Of a stretch of DNA of 64,000 nucleotides, positions 24,447-32,693 are shown one piece after another (the stretch's first letter is position 1; every line of letters begins with the position of its first letter). The stretch covers positions 1-64,000 of the forward strand of contig JALHPZ010000032.1 of NCBI GenBank assembly GCA_022842245.1. Direction: 5' to 3'. The position numbers and the translations under genes are program-made. The notes under the pieces were generated by a model. That model had not been told where the DNA came from, did no database searches, and worked only from the letters and a program-made list of their open reading frames with translations. The DNA is from Gemmataceae bacterium (GTDB taxonomy: Bacteria; Planctomycetota; Planctomycetia; Gemmatales; Gemmataceae).

Positions 24447-26501
24447 TCACGCGCGAATGCGTTCCTTCCATGCCTGGCGGAGAGCGCATTCCAGTCGGGT
24501 CGTGTAAGCCTTTCCATCGGCGATCGTCTTCGCCACCTGCGAGCGCAGGTCGATGCGGATGTCGGCGAGCATCTCGCGATTCTCGGCCCATGTCTTCGCG
24601 AGTTCCACCAGTTGCTCCGGCGACTCGGCCGCGAACTCCGGCAGCCCGACGTGTGTGAGAACGGCCACGCCCTGCCGCGAGACGTAGCTGCGGCCCGCGA
24701 CGGCGAGAACCGGCACGCCCATCCAGAGCGCGTCGCCAGTCGTCACGCCGCCGTTGTACGGAAACGGATCGAGCGAGAGGTCGCAGCGCGAATACGCTTC
24801 GAAATAGTCCCGCTTGGGCTGGCGCATCACTAGCTCCAACCGATCGGGCGGAAGTCCGGCGACGGCGAATCGCTCCTTCAGGATCGCCGCCCCCTCCGTC
24901 GACTGGCCGGCGAGCAAGACCAGCTTCGCATTCGGCACAGCGGCGACCAGTTTCGCCCAGGCCAGCACGCAGGCTTCGGAAATCTTGGCGGAGTTGTTCA
25001 GGCAGCCGAAGGTGAACGGCCGACCTGCCAGGGACGGAAGCGGCGTCACGGGCGGCGCGTCCGCCGGCGGCTGATACGCCCATGCGAGGCACTCGAGCCG
25101 GAGCAACTTCTCCACGTTGAACGCCTCGGTTTCCCCGGGCGGGTCGGAGACGGCATCGGTAATGCGATAGTCGATCGCCGCGACGCCGGTCGTGTTCGGG
25201 TAGCCGAAGAGCAGGCACTGAATCGGGGCGGGCCGTCGCGCGAGGGCGAACAGCCGGTTGCCGGCGGTATGGCCGGCGAGGTCGATGAGGATGTCGATCT
25301 TATCCGCGCGGATCGTCGCGGCGATGGCGTCGTCGACCTGCCCGTTGATGAAGCGCCAGCGATCGGCGAGCTTTTGCAGTCGGGCCGTCATGTCGTCCGG
25401 CCGCGGGACATTGGCGTAGCACGAGACATGCACGCGATCGCGGTCGTGCTTCGCGAGCAGCAACTCGATGAACCCGGCGACGGTGTGGTGCCGGAAATCG
25501 GCGGAGAGGTAGCCGATCCGCAAGCGGCGTTCGGGGTCCGGGTCCAGCGGTGCCGGGGATTCGGGCACGTTCGGCACGAACCGCGCGGCGAACGATCGGT
25601 GCTCGGCCGCCACCTGTTCCGGCGAGAGGTTCGACGGGTAGTTCAGGGTCAGCAACAGATTGCTGTGGATCGGCGGAGCGTTCGGGCGGATCTCCAGCGA
25701 TCGCCGAAGCGCGCCGATCGCCTCGTCGACGCGCCCCTGCTCCGTCAGGTTCGTGCCGAGGTTGCTCCAGGCGTCCGCGAAGTTCGGGTTCAGCCGCACG
25801 GCCTCGCGGTAGTGGCGGCAGGCATCGTCCTTCTGCCCAAGCGCCTCGTACGCGAGGGCCAGCGTGTTGTTCGCGTCCGGGTAGCTCGGATTCAAGGCGA
25901 GCGCCTTCTTCAACAGCTCGACGGCTTCCGCGGGGCGGCCGGCGTTGGCGATCGCGAGGCCGAGATTGTTGTACCCGCGGGCGTCGTCCGGCTTGATCGC
26001 CACGTATTTGCGGAATTGTTCGATAGCGTCGTTCAGGTGACCGGTTCGCAGCATGACATCGCCGAGCCGGTTGAAGGCGTCCGCGTGATTCGGATCGATG
26101 CCGACAGTCTGTCGGAAGCACTCGGCCGCGGCGGTCAGTTCCCCGAGCGAGACGAAGGCCAGCCCCATGTTGAAGTAGGCGCTCGCGTGGGTGGGGTTGC
26201 CCTTCACGCAATCCTGGTACTGGGCGACGGCATCACGGTACCGTCCGACGCGGCGGAGCAGGTTGCCGAAATTGAAGTGCGCATCCGGGTAGCCAGGATT
26301 CGCCGCGAGGCACAGGGAGTAGCAGTGCGCGGCCTCGTCGAGCTTCTCCGCACGCACGAGAAGGACGCCCAGATTGCACAAGGACGGGGCATGGCCGGGC
26401 AGTTTGTGCAGGATGGAGCGGTAGAGCCGTTCGGCCTCGGCGAGGTCCCCGGCGTGGTGGCGATCGACCGCGGCGGCGAAGATCTGCGTGACGTCGGCCA
26501 T
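24447..26501 (-). CDS. TPR protein with O-GlcNAc transferase-like catalytic domain
   Basis: A 684-residue cytoplasmic protein. Residues 1-290 are about eight tetratricopeptide repeats. Residues about 310-684 match the bacterial SPINDLY/OGT GT41-type glycosyltransferase. That part carries RRLRIGYLSADFRHHTVAGF (about 320-340, equivalent to the active-site His region) and FTFGCLNNSAKISE (with the nucleotide-contacting Lys), then a DPFPYNGGVTTGDALWMGVP motif near 580-600. It would transfer a sugar from a UDP donor to Ser/Thr of proteins or to a cell-surface acceptor; the target is unknown. ATG 26501 gives a normal TPR start. The bS18 terminator lies just upstream. Confidence 0.88.
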   Translation of the reverse strand: MADVTQIFAAAVDRHHAGDLAEAERLYRSILHKLPGHAPSLCNLGVLLVRAEKLDEAAHCYSLCLAANPGYPDAHFNFGNLLRRVGRYRDAVAQYQDCVKGNPTHASAYFNMGLAFVSLGELTAAAECFRQTVGIDPNHADAFNRLGDVMLRTGHLNDAIEQFRKYVAIKPDDARGYNNLGLAIANAGRPAEAVELLKKALALNPSYPDANNTLALAYEALGQKDDACRHYREAVRLNPNFADAWSNLGTNLTEQGRVDEAIGALRRSLEIRPNAPPIHSNLLLTLNYPSNLSPEQVAAEHRSFAARFVPNVPESPAPLDPDPERRLRIGYLSADFRHHTVAGFIELLLAKHDRDRVHVSCYANVPRPDDMTARLQKLADRWRFINGQVDDAIAATIRADKIDILIDLAGHTAGNRLFALARRPAPIQCLLFGYPNTTGVAAIDYRITDAVSDPPGETEAFNVEKLLRLECLAWAYQPPADAPPVTPLPSLAGRPFTFGCLNNSAKISEACVLAWAKLVAAVPNAKLVLLAGQSTEGAAILKERFAVAGLPPDRLELVMRQPKRDYFEAYSRCDLSLDPFPYNGGVTTGDALWMGVPVLAVAGRSYVSRQGVAVLTHVGLPEFAAESPEQLVELAKTWAENREMLADIRIDLRSQVAKTIADGKAYTTRLECALRQAWKERIRA

Positions 26502-26521
26502 TCCAGCACCTGCACGGGCGT

Positions 26522-26550
26522 AAAAAAACCCGGCACGCAACGGCCGGGTT
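26522..26550 (-). terminator. Intrinsic terminator of rpsR
   Basis: On the minus strand the stem AACCCGG/CCGGGTT (26544-26550 with 26527-26533) is followed directly by seven T residues (26522-26528 on the plus strand are A). It is 21 bp past the rpsR stop and is the clearest canonical terminator in the window. Confidence 0.85.
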
Positions 26551-26571
26551 GAATCCGGTACGAGCCGGCCG

Positions 26572-26823
26572 TTACTCGCCCACGTACGGCAGCAATGCCA
26601 TGAACCGGGCTCGCTTGACCGCCGCCGACACGGCCCGCTGGTACGTCGCGCACAGGCCGCTGCGCTTGCGGCTGAAGAGTTTCCCCTGTCCGGAAACCAG
26701 CTTCTTTAGGCTGGTAACGTCCTTATAATCGACGAACGTGGGGCGGGGGCAGCCTTCCTTCGTGCAGAACCGGCAGCGCGTCTTGCCTTTGCGTCGCGAG
26801 ACTTTCCGAATCGTCGTTTCCAT
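26572..26823 (-). CDS. rpsR: 30S ribosomal protein bS18
   Basis: Small-subunit ribosomal protein bS18, 83 residues, which binds 16S rRNA next to bS6. The C-terminal RNA-binding part (FVDYKDVTSLKKLVSGQGKLFSRKRSGLC) is typical. The N-terminus has cysteines at 17, 20 and 25 (CRFCTKEGC), so this is the zinc-binding C+ form. It stands alone without rpsF, ssb or rplI, which usually flank it. A good terminator follows. Upstream, TTGCCG and TACTCT separated by 17 bases on the minus strand could be a promoter, but this is weak. Confidence 0.95.
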   Translation of the reverse strand: METTIRKVSRRKGKTRCRFCTKEGCPRPTFVDYKDVTSLKKLVSGQGKLFSRKRSGLCATYQRAVSAAVKRARFMALLPYVGE

Positions 26824-26983
26824 CGGGGTCAATCCACCTGATATTTGGGAATCGGTAGAGTAGTAAGTACAGCAAACGACGGCAACGGAAAAAGCGACCC
26901 GGGAATTCGAAGCGACTTCCGTTGTTCCAGATGTTGGAAATTTGCCCCTGCAATCCACCCGACAACCGAGCACCGCGTACCCG

Positions 26984-27457
26984 ATGCGCCATCCACAGAT
27001 TGTCATTCTCGGCTTTGACGATTGGCTCGGTAAACAACTCGCCGATTGCGCGGCGGAACACCGCTGGCTGGTCAAGGAAGTCCGCCAGACCGGTGCCGCC
27101 CTCGCCCTGCTCCGCCCTCCCCGGCCGACCGTGCTCTTCGTGCAGTTCGATCCGCTGGCGGATTCGGTGCCAGCGACTCTCGAATTCCTTCAGGAGTTGC
27201 AAGCACGGCACGCCTCGGTGAGCACGGTTGCCGTCAGTGACGTGAAAATGAACGAAGCCGATCGCGCCGCCTGGACCGCGACGATCCTCGATCTGGGCGC
27301 GCGGTTCGTGCTCTTCCCACCGCTCACGCGGCCGGTCCTCGAAGACCTGGCTGGCGGCCTGATGGGGGTGCAACTCGAACGCGCCGGCCGCGAGGCGCCG
27401 GCCCCGCGTCCGGCCGATCCGGTGATCGACCTCGCCGAAGAGGGAATCGCCGAATGA
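26984..27457 (+). CDS. Hypothetical receiver-like protein, 157 aa
   Basis: A soluble protein starting QIVILGFDDWLGKQLAD. Alternating hydrophobic strands and helices (PTVLFVQFDPL, VSTVAVSDVKM, GARFVLFPPL) resemble a response-regulator receiver fold. The acidic pocket and Lys of true receivers are not evident, so any phosphorylation role is doubtful. The tail (residues 130-157) is Pro/Ala-rich and acidic. Its stop overlaps the start of the ferredoxin gene by 4 bases, so the two are translationally coupled. The ATG at 26984 is preferred over a TTG at 26942. Confidence 0.72.
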   Translation: MRHPQIVILGFDDWLGKQLADCAAEHRWLVKEVRQTGAALALLRPPRPTVLFVQFDPLADSVPATLEFLQELQARHASVSTVAVSDVKMNEADRAAWTATILDLGARFVLFPPLTRPVLEDLAGGLMGVQLERAGREAPAPRPADPVIDLAEEGIAE

Positions 27458-27654
27458 ACCGGTTGCCCGTGGTCGACGAACGAACGTGCATCGGCTGTGC
27501 CGAGTGTGTGGAGATCTGCCCGACGGCCTGTCTGGCGATGGCGGGACCGCGACCGTGGCTGCCGCGGCCACGTGATTGCACGGCATGCACCGCTTGCGAA
27601 CTGGTCTGCCCGACTCAAGCGATCGAAATGCGCGATCCAAATCCGAACGAATGA
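27454..27654 (+). CDS. Two-cluster [4Fe-4S] ferredoxin, 66 aa
   Basis: A small electron carrier with two canonical cluster motifs, CIGCAECVEICP (residues 12-23) and CTACTACELVCP (residues 42-53), each CxxCxxCxxxCP. It therefore holds two [4Fe-4S] clusters. The linker is basic and proline-rich (GPRPWLPRPRD). The gene is coupled to the preceding receiver-like gene by an ATGA overlap, and no reductase or oxidoreductase partner lies on the same strand. A hairpin begins directly after the stop. Confidence 0.9.
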   Translation: MNRLPVVDERTCIGCAECVEICPTACLAMAGPRPWLPRPRDCTACTACELVCPTQAIEMRDPNPNE

Positions 27655-27681
27655 GGCGGGCCGGCATCGCGCCGACCCGCC
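27655..27681. terminator. Hairpin between convergent ferredoxin and oxidoreductase genes
   Basis: An 11-bp stem with one mismatch (27655-27665 with 27671-27681) and a 5-nt loop starts at the base after the ferredoxin stop and ends 9 bp before the stop of the convergent gene. It probably serves both. Confidence 0.65.
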
Positions 27682-27689
27682 CCGTTACA

Positions 27690-28967
27690 TTAGACGAACT
27701 TTGACTTGCCGGGTTGCGGCACCGGGCCGATCTTGTGTTCGGCCTTCAGGTCGAGGCTCTTCGGCATCGTGTCCTCCTGGCTCGCCAACGCCTGCTCCCA
27801 CGTCAGCGTCGGCTTCACGGAGTAGTAGCACGCCATGCGGCCCATGATGGCGGACATGGTGCTCTCGGTCACGTTCTGCAATTCGTTGATGAGCTTGCCG
27901 CCGGCCTTGATGCTCGCGACGAGGTCGATGTGCTCCTGCACGTACGGGTCCTTGCCGCCGCCCAGTTCGACGCGCTTGCCGTTGATGACCACGTTGTCGC
28001 CGCCGGAGGTTCGGATGGTGCCCTTGGTGCCGACGACCATTTCGGACACGTCTTCGGGGCCGGGGTAGTGGCGGCAATAGCTGGCGATCTTCACGCCGTT
28101 GGCGTATTCGAATTCCACGGCGAAGTGGTCGAAGATGTGCCCAACTTCGTTCGGGTCGCCGTCCGGCCGCGCGGCGGAACCCCCGATGCGGCCGCCCATG
28201 CCGACCGCCTTAAGTGGGTGGCCGCCGGTGAACCAGTTGATGACGTCGATGTTGTGGACGTGCTGCTCGACGATGTGGTCGCCGCAGACCCAGAGGAAGT
28301 GGTACCAGTTGCGAAGTTGGTATTCGATGTCGGATTCGCCGGCCTTGCGCTTGTTGAACCAGATGCCGTTACCATTCCAGGAACAACGGCCACCAACGAT
28401 TTCACCGATGACGCCATCCTGGATGCGCTTGGCGACTTCCAGGTAAGGCCGCTGGTGACGGCGCTGGGTGCCGGCGACGATGGCGAGGTTCTTCTTCTTG
28501 GCGACTTCCACGAGTTCGAGGCACTTGCGGATTCCGGGGGCGTCGACGGCGACGGGCTTTTCGCAGAAGACATGCTTGCCGGCGTTGATGGCGTATTCGA
28601 GGTGCATGGGGCGGAAGCCGGGGGGCGTCGCCAGCAGCACGAGGTTCACGCCGGAGTCGATGACCTTCTTGTAGGCGTCCAGGCCGCTGAACGTGCGGTC
28701 CACCACGTCGACGCGTTCTTTGAACTGTTTCTTGATGTCGGCTTCGAGGTACGTGACCTTCGGCTCGAAAACGTCGCCGAGGGCGTGGACGACCACCGAG
28801 GGATCGGAGGCCAGACTCTGCCGGATGGCACCGCTGCCGCGGCCACCGCAGCCGATCAGGCCGACCTTGATCTTGTCGTCGCCGGCTGCGTGAACGGCGG
28901 GCGCGGCGGCGGCCAAGGCAGCGACGCCGCCCGCCTTGAGGAAATCGCGGCGATTCGATTCGGCCAT
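27690..28967 (-). CDS. Tat-exported Gfo/Idh/MocA family oxidoreductase
   Basis: A 425-residue NAD(P)-dependent oxidoreductase of the Gfo/Idh/MocA family. The leader NRRDFLKAGGVAALAAAAPAVHA is a Tat signal. The Rossmann motif is VGLIGCGGRGSG (about residues 36-47), and the conserved EKPVAVD with catalytic Lys is near 140-146. A GNGIWFNKRK region and HNIDVINWF follow. Exported members are common in Planctomycetes and are thought to act on sugars or inositols, but the substrate is unknown. ATG 28967 has GGAG 8 bases upstream. The SUMF1-like gene precedes it by 38 bp on the same strand. Confidence 0.9.
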   Translation of the reverse strand: MAESNRRDFLKAGGVAALAAAAPAVHAAGDDKIKVGLIGCGGRGSGAIRQSLASDPSVVVHALGDVFEPKVTYLEADIKKQFKERVDVVDRTFSGLDAYKKVIDSGVNLVLLATPPGFRPMHLEYAINAGKHVFCEKPVAVDAPGIRKCLELVEVAKKKNLAIVAGTQRRHQRPYLEVAKRIQDGVIGEIVGGRCSWNGNGIWFNKRKAGESDIEYQLRNWYHFLWVCGDHIVEQHVHNIDVINWFTGGHPLKAVGMGGRIGGSAARPDGDPNEVGHIFDHFAVEFEYANGVKIASYCRHYPGPEDVSEMVVGTKGTIRTSGGDNVVINGKRVELGGGKDPYVQEHIDLVASIKAGGKLINELQNVTESTMSAIMGRMACYYSVKPTLTWEQALASQEDTMPKSLDLKAEHKIGPVPQPGKSKFV

Positions 28968-29005
28968 GGGAGAAGCTCCATTCGAAAGGAAATCAACGGG
29001 AGGGT

Positions 29006-30079
29006 TCAATCGTCGGTCACGGGATCGTGTTCCGATTTCTTCACCACCATCGGCTTGAGGCCGATGAGTTCCTTCTGTTCCTCGACCGGCAACACGACGC
29101 GGAAGCCGATCTCGTCGCGCTTCGTCAGCCACCAGATGCTGCGGGGCGACTGCGGGTCGTTCCGCATCCAGGTGTGGTCCGAGACGCGCCGCGCGGCGCT
29201 GCGCAGCTTGTCGGCACCGTCCTTGAACGAACCGCCCCGGACGATGTGGCCCCACTTCGCGTCCGTCGGCACGTTCACCGGTTGCACCGCCAGCGCCTTC
29301 TTGTAGAACTCCGCGTCGTACTTGTCGAGGACCCACTCGGCGACGTTACCGTGCAGATCGTGCAGGCCGAACGCGTTCGGCTTCTTGCTCCCGCACTTCG
29401 TCGTCGTTCCCTTCGGGCGCTCGTCGTCCTTTTCGGTATTCTCCTGGTAGTTCGCGATCTCGACGAGTTTCGCCTCATCGCAGGCGAACGGACCGCTGGT
29501 GCCGGCGCGGCAGGCGTATTCCCACTCGGCTTCCGTCGGGAGGCGGTAGCCCTTCTTCGTCGTCAGCCGCAGCCAGTGGCAATACATCATCGCGGCGTGG
29601 TGGCTCATGCAGATGGCCGGGTAGCCGTCGTGGCCATGGTTATAGTCTTCCGGCACGAACGGCGGTGTCGGCCGCGACAGGGCGTCGGCCGTTTTCGGGA
29701 ACGGAGCATCTTTCGGATACACGATGATCGACTCGTTCTTCACCCATCGATCGAAGGCTTCCCAGGTCGTTTCCGTCTTCGCGACCCACATCGGTTTAAT
29801 GGTGACCTTGCGACGCGGGCCTTCGTCCGCGTTGCGGCCGGCCTCGCCGTCCGGGCTGCCCATCTCGAACTCGCCCCCGGGCACGTAGACCATCTCGAAC
29901 TTGATGCCGCCGGGCAATTCCTCGACGTAGTTCTTCGGCGGCAGGTCCACCTTCGCGGGCACCTTCACGGGTGCCGGCGTTTCGAGCGCCTTCGCGTCGT
30001 CCTGGGCCGGTACAATCGAGGTGAGTGCCGCGAGCGACGTGCCGGCCGCGACCGCGAAAAGTTGGAATCGGCGGATCAT
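29006..30079 (-). CDS. Exported SUMF1/FGE-sulfatase domain protein, probably non-FGE
   Basis: A 357-residue protein with a signal peptide (about 1-25), a proline-rich linker and an FGE-sulfatase domain (about 50-340). The domain is recognised by MVYVPGGEFEMGSPDGEAGRN, GYRLPTEAEWEYACRAGT, NAFGLHDLHGNVAEWVLD and VRGGSFKD. In true formylglycine-generating enzymes the GGSF region is followed by a catalytic cysteine pair; here KDGADKLRSAARR has none. It is therefore likely a paralogue with another role. It is in line with the Gfo/Idh gene and divergent from apbE with only 13 bp between start codons. Confidence 0.86.
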   Translation of the reverse strand: MIRRFQLFAVAAGTSLAALTSIVPAQDDAKALETPAPVKVPAKVDLPPKNYVEELPGGIKFEMVYVPGGEFEMGSPDGEAGRNADEGPRRKVTIKPMWVAKTETTWEAFDRWVKNESIIVYPKDAPFPKTADALSRPTPPFVPEDYNHGHDGYPAICMSHHAAMMYCHWLRLTTKKGYRLPTEAEWEYACRAGTSGPFACDEAKLVEIANYQENTEKDDERPKGTTTKCGSKKPNAFGLHDLHGNVAEWVLDKYDAEFYKKALAVQPVNVPTDAKWGHIVRGGSFKDGADKLRSAARRVSDHTWMRNDPQSPRSIWWLTKRDEIGFRVVLPVEEQKELIGLKPMVVKKSEHDPVTDD

Positions 30080-30092
30080 GGAGTGTGTCCCG

Positions 30093-31112
30093 ATGCGGAG
30101 CTTATCGCTGACATTCGTTATAGCACTTCTCGTGGCGGCAAACCAAATCCCGGCGGCCGAACCCGCCCGCTTCGAATTTGAAGAACCGCACATGGGCACG
30201 AGGTTCCGCATCGTCCTGCACGCGCCGGACAAGGACGCGGCCATCACCGCCGCGACGGCGGCATTTAAGCGCGTCCGCGAACTCGAATCGGTCCTCAGCG
30301 ACTACAAGGCATCCAGCGAGACGATGAAGCTCTGCGCCGCCAACGACCGCGAGCCGGGGAAGGTGTTCGCGATCGGCGACGACCTCGCCTCCGTACTCGG
30401 CCATGCCCTTGATCTGTCCAAACAATCCGACGGCGCGTTCGACGTGACCGTCGGCCCACTCTCAAAATTGTGGCGCGAGGCGCGCAAGGCGAACCAACTC
30501 CCCGCCGAAGCGGACCGCACGGCGTCGCTCGGAAAGGTCGGCTGGAAGAACATCGAATTGGACCGCGAGCGCAAGACGGTGCAGTTCAAGCTCCCCGGCA
30601 TGCGGCTCGACTTCGGCGGGATCGGCAAGGGCTACGCCGCCGACGCGGCGCTCGCGGTGTTGAAATCGCACGGCTGCACGCGCGCCCTCGTCGCTGCGGC
30701 CGGAGACATCACCGTCGGCGATCCGCCGCCCGATCGCGACGCCTGGCTCGTGGACATTGAACCGCTTGGTGCCGGAATGCCCAAGAAACAAGTGCGGCTC
30801 GTGAACGCGTCCGTCTCCACCTCAGGCGACCTGTACCAGTTCGTGGAGATCGGCGGCACGCGCTATTCGCACCTGTTGAACCCGAAGACCGGCCTCGGGC
30901 TGACGGGATTCATTCGCGCAACCGTTGTGGCGAAACGTGGCTGGCAGGCGGACGCGCTCACGAAGGCCGCGTGCCTCATGCCGGCGGAACAAGCGGTGCG
31001 GTTGATCGATTCGCTCGATGGAACCGCGATGCATCTCGCCACGAAGGCAAACGCCGACGCGAAGGAAGTGGTCGTCCAGTCGAAACGCTTCGAAGGTTTC
31101 GTCGGAAAGTGA
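30093..31112 (+). CDS. apbE: FAD:protein FMN transferase (ApbE)
   Basis: ApbE attaches FMN covalently to Thr or Ser of exported flavoproteins such as Nqr/Rnf subunits. The 339-residue protein has a signal peptide (about 1-21), MGTRFRIVLHA at about 35-45, DFGGIGKGYAADAA near 173-186 and VSTSGDLYQFV...YSHLLNPKTGLG near 245-272, all family motifs. The ATG at 30093 is set by the signal peptide. It converges with purK with no gap between the two stop codons. No flavoprotein partner is in the window. Confidence 0.93.
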   Translation: MRSLSLTFVIALLVAANQIPAAEPARFEFEEPHMGTRFRIVLHAPDKDAAITAATAAFKRVRELESVLSDYKASSETMKLCAANDREPGKVFAIGDDLASVLGHALDLSKQSDGAFDVTVGPLSKLWREARKANQLPAEADRTASLGKVGWKNIELDRERKTVQFKLPGMRLDFGGIGKGYAADAALAVLKSHGCTRALVAAAGDITVGDPPPDRDAWLVDIEPLGAGMPKKQVRLVNASVSTSGDLYQFVEIGGTRYSHLLNPKTGLGLTGFIRATVVAKRGWQADALTKAACLMPAEQAVRLIDSLDGTAMHLATKANADAKEVVVQSKRFEGFVGK

Positions 31113-32174
31113 TCAATCCAATCGCGCTAGCGCCGCGTCCCGCTCCGGCGCCGTCGCGGCGTTCAGCGTCACGTGCCCGATCTTCCGCCGCGCCCGTGGT
31201 TCCTTCCCGTACCAGTGCAGCTTCGCCAGCGGCTCCCGTAACACCGTCGCGAACGGCGGATGCGTGCCGATCCAGTTGAGCATGCCCGAATGCCCCTTCG
31301 CGGCCGGGGAGCCGAGCGGCCATCCGCAGACGGCACGAACGTGATTCTCGAACTGGCTGGTCACCGCGCCGTCGATGGTCCAGTGGCCGGAATTGTGCAC
31401 ACGCGGCGCCATCTCGTTCGCCACCGCCCGGCCGCCCACGTCGAACCACTCGATCGCCAGCACGCCGACGTAGTCCAGTTCCTCGAGCACGCGTCGGTGG
31501 TGGTCTTCGACCTCCGGCAACGGCGCCGCCGGAGCGAGCGACCGGTGCAGCATCCCTTCGCGGTGCTCGTTCTCGGTGAGGGGATAGACTGCGAGGGAGC
31601 CGTCGCGGCCGCGCGCGGCGATCGTCGACACTTCCCGCCGGAACGGCACGAAGCCTTCGAGGATCAACGGCCGACCGCCGAGCGATTCCCACGCCGCCTC
31701 CGCCTCCGCCGGCGTCCGCAGCACGGCCTGGCCCTTCCCGTCGTACCCGAACCGCCGGGTCTTCAACACCGCCGGCAGCCCGACCTCCGCAATCGCGCGG
31801 TCGAAGTCCGCGCGGGATTCGATGGCGGCGAACGGCGGCGTCGGGATGCCGAGGCTTCGGAAAAACGACTTCTCGACGAACCTGTCTTGAGAAACCTCGA
31901 GCGCCCGGGGCGGCGGGAACACCGGCACGCGCTCCGCCAGCCAGCGTGCGGTCTCGACCGGCACGTTCTCGAACTCAAAGGTGACGACGTCCGAGGCCTG
32001 CACGAGCCGGAACAGCGATTGGTGATCGTCAAATTCACCGCGGATGGTGTCGCAGACCTGGCCGGCGCACGGGTCGGGCGCGGGGTCGTACACGGTGCAG
32101 GGGATACCGAGAGGATGCGCCGCGAGGGCGATCATGCGGCCAAGCTGGCCGCCGCCGAGGATGCCGAGCTTCAC
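31113..32174 (-). CDS. purK: N5-carboxyaminoimidazole ribonucleotide synthase
   Basis: PurK uses ATP and bicarbonate to carboxylate AIR to N5-CAIR in purine synthesis. The 353-residue product has the N-terminal KLGILGGGQLGRMIALAA loop, followed by an ATP-grasp domain with AVLKTRRFGYDGKGQ (about residues 140-154) and VNEMAPRVHNSGHWTID-type residues near 265-280. The start is GTG 32174, whose bases overlap the purE stop (GTGA), so the two are coupled. Upstream in-frame codons only read the purE gene. Confidence 0.94.
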   Translation of the reverse strand: MKLGILGGGQLGRMIALAAHPLGIPCTVYDPAPDPCAGQVCDTIRGEFDDHQSLFRLVQASDVVTFEFENVPVETARWLAERVPVFPPPRALEVSQDRFVEKSFFRSLGIPTPPFAAIESRADFDRAIAEVGLPAVLKTRRFGYDGKGQAVLRTPAEAEAAWESLGGRPLILEGFVPFRREVSTIAARGRDGSLAVYPLTENEHREGMLHRSLAPAAPLPEVEDHHRRVLEELDYVGVLAIEWFDVGGRAVANEMAPRVHNSGHWTIDGAVTSQFENHVRAVCGWPLGSPAAKGHSGMLNWIGTHPPFATVLREPLAKLHWYGKEPRARRKIGHVTLNAATAPERDAALARLD

Positions 32175-32689
32175 GAATTCACGCGCGGGTCGGGATGGTC
32201 GAAGACGTCTTGGGTCTGAGTCCGGCGGTATTCCTTCAGCTTGTCGCACAGGGCCGGATACTTGCGGGCGAGAATCGCGATGGCGAGCAGGGCGGCGTTC
32301 TTCGCGCCGCTTTTGCCGATGGCGAGCGTACCGACCGGGATGCCGCCAGGCATCTGCACGATGGACAGGAGCGAATCGACGCCACGGAGCATCGCCGACT
32401 CCACCGGCACGCCAAGCACGGGCAGGATCGTCTTGGCCGCGCACATGCCCGGCAGGTGCGCCGCCCCGCCCGCACCGGCGATGATAACTTCCAGCCCGCG
32501 AGTCTCGGCGCTCTCGGCGTAGTCGAAGAGCTTGTCGGGCGTGCGATGCGCGGAGACGACCTCGACTTCGTACGGGACGGCGAAGTCGTCGAGGAGGCCG
32601 GCGGCGGCCTCCATGGTCGGCCAGTCGGACCGTGACCCCATGATGACACCGACGATCGGCCGCGCGGGCAAAGGAAGGCTTTCACTCAT
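32171..32689 (-). CDS. purE: N5-CAIR mutase (class I PurE)
   Basis: PurE converts N5-CAIR to CAIR, the next step after PurK. The 172-residue protein has GVIMGSRSDWPTM (about residues 13-25), VVSAHRTPDKLFDY (about 44-57) and IIAGAGGAAHLPGMCAA with the class I substrate-binding residues. It lies 4 bp after zwf and overlaps purK by 4 bp, so zwf, purE and purK form one transcript. The C-terminal tail (about 155-172) is charged and variable. Confidence 0.95.
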   Translation of the reverse strand: MSESLPLPARPIVGVIMGSRSDWPTMEAAAGLLDDFAVPYEVEVVSAHRTPDKLFDYAESAETRGLEVIIAGAGGAAHLPGMCAAKTILPVLGVPVESAMLRGVDSLLSIVQMPGGIPVGTLAIGKSGAKNAALLAIAILARKYPALCDKLKEYRRTQTQDVFDHPDPRVNS

Positions 32690-32693
32690 GGTG

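Noticed and set aside
27714..29306. 530-residue plus-strand frame antisense to the Gfo/Idh gene
   Set aside because: Low-complexity Val/Asp/Ala-rich antisense of a clear oxidoreductase.
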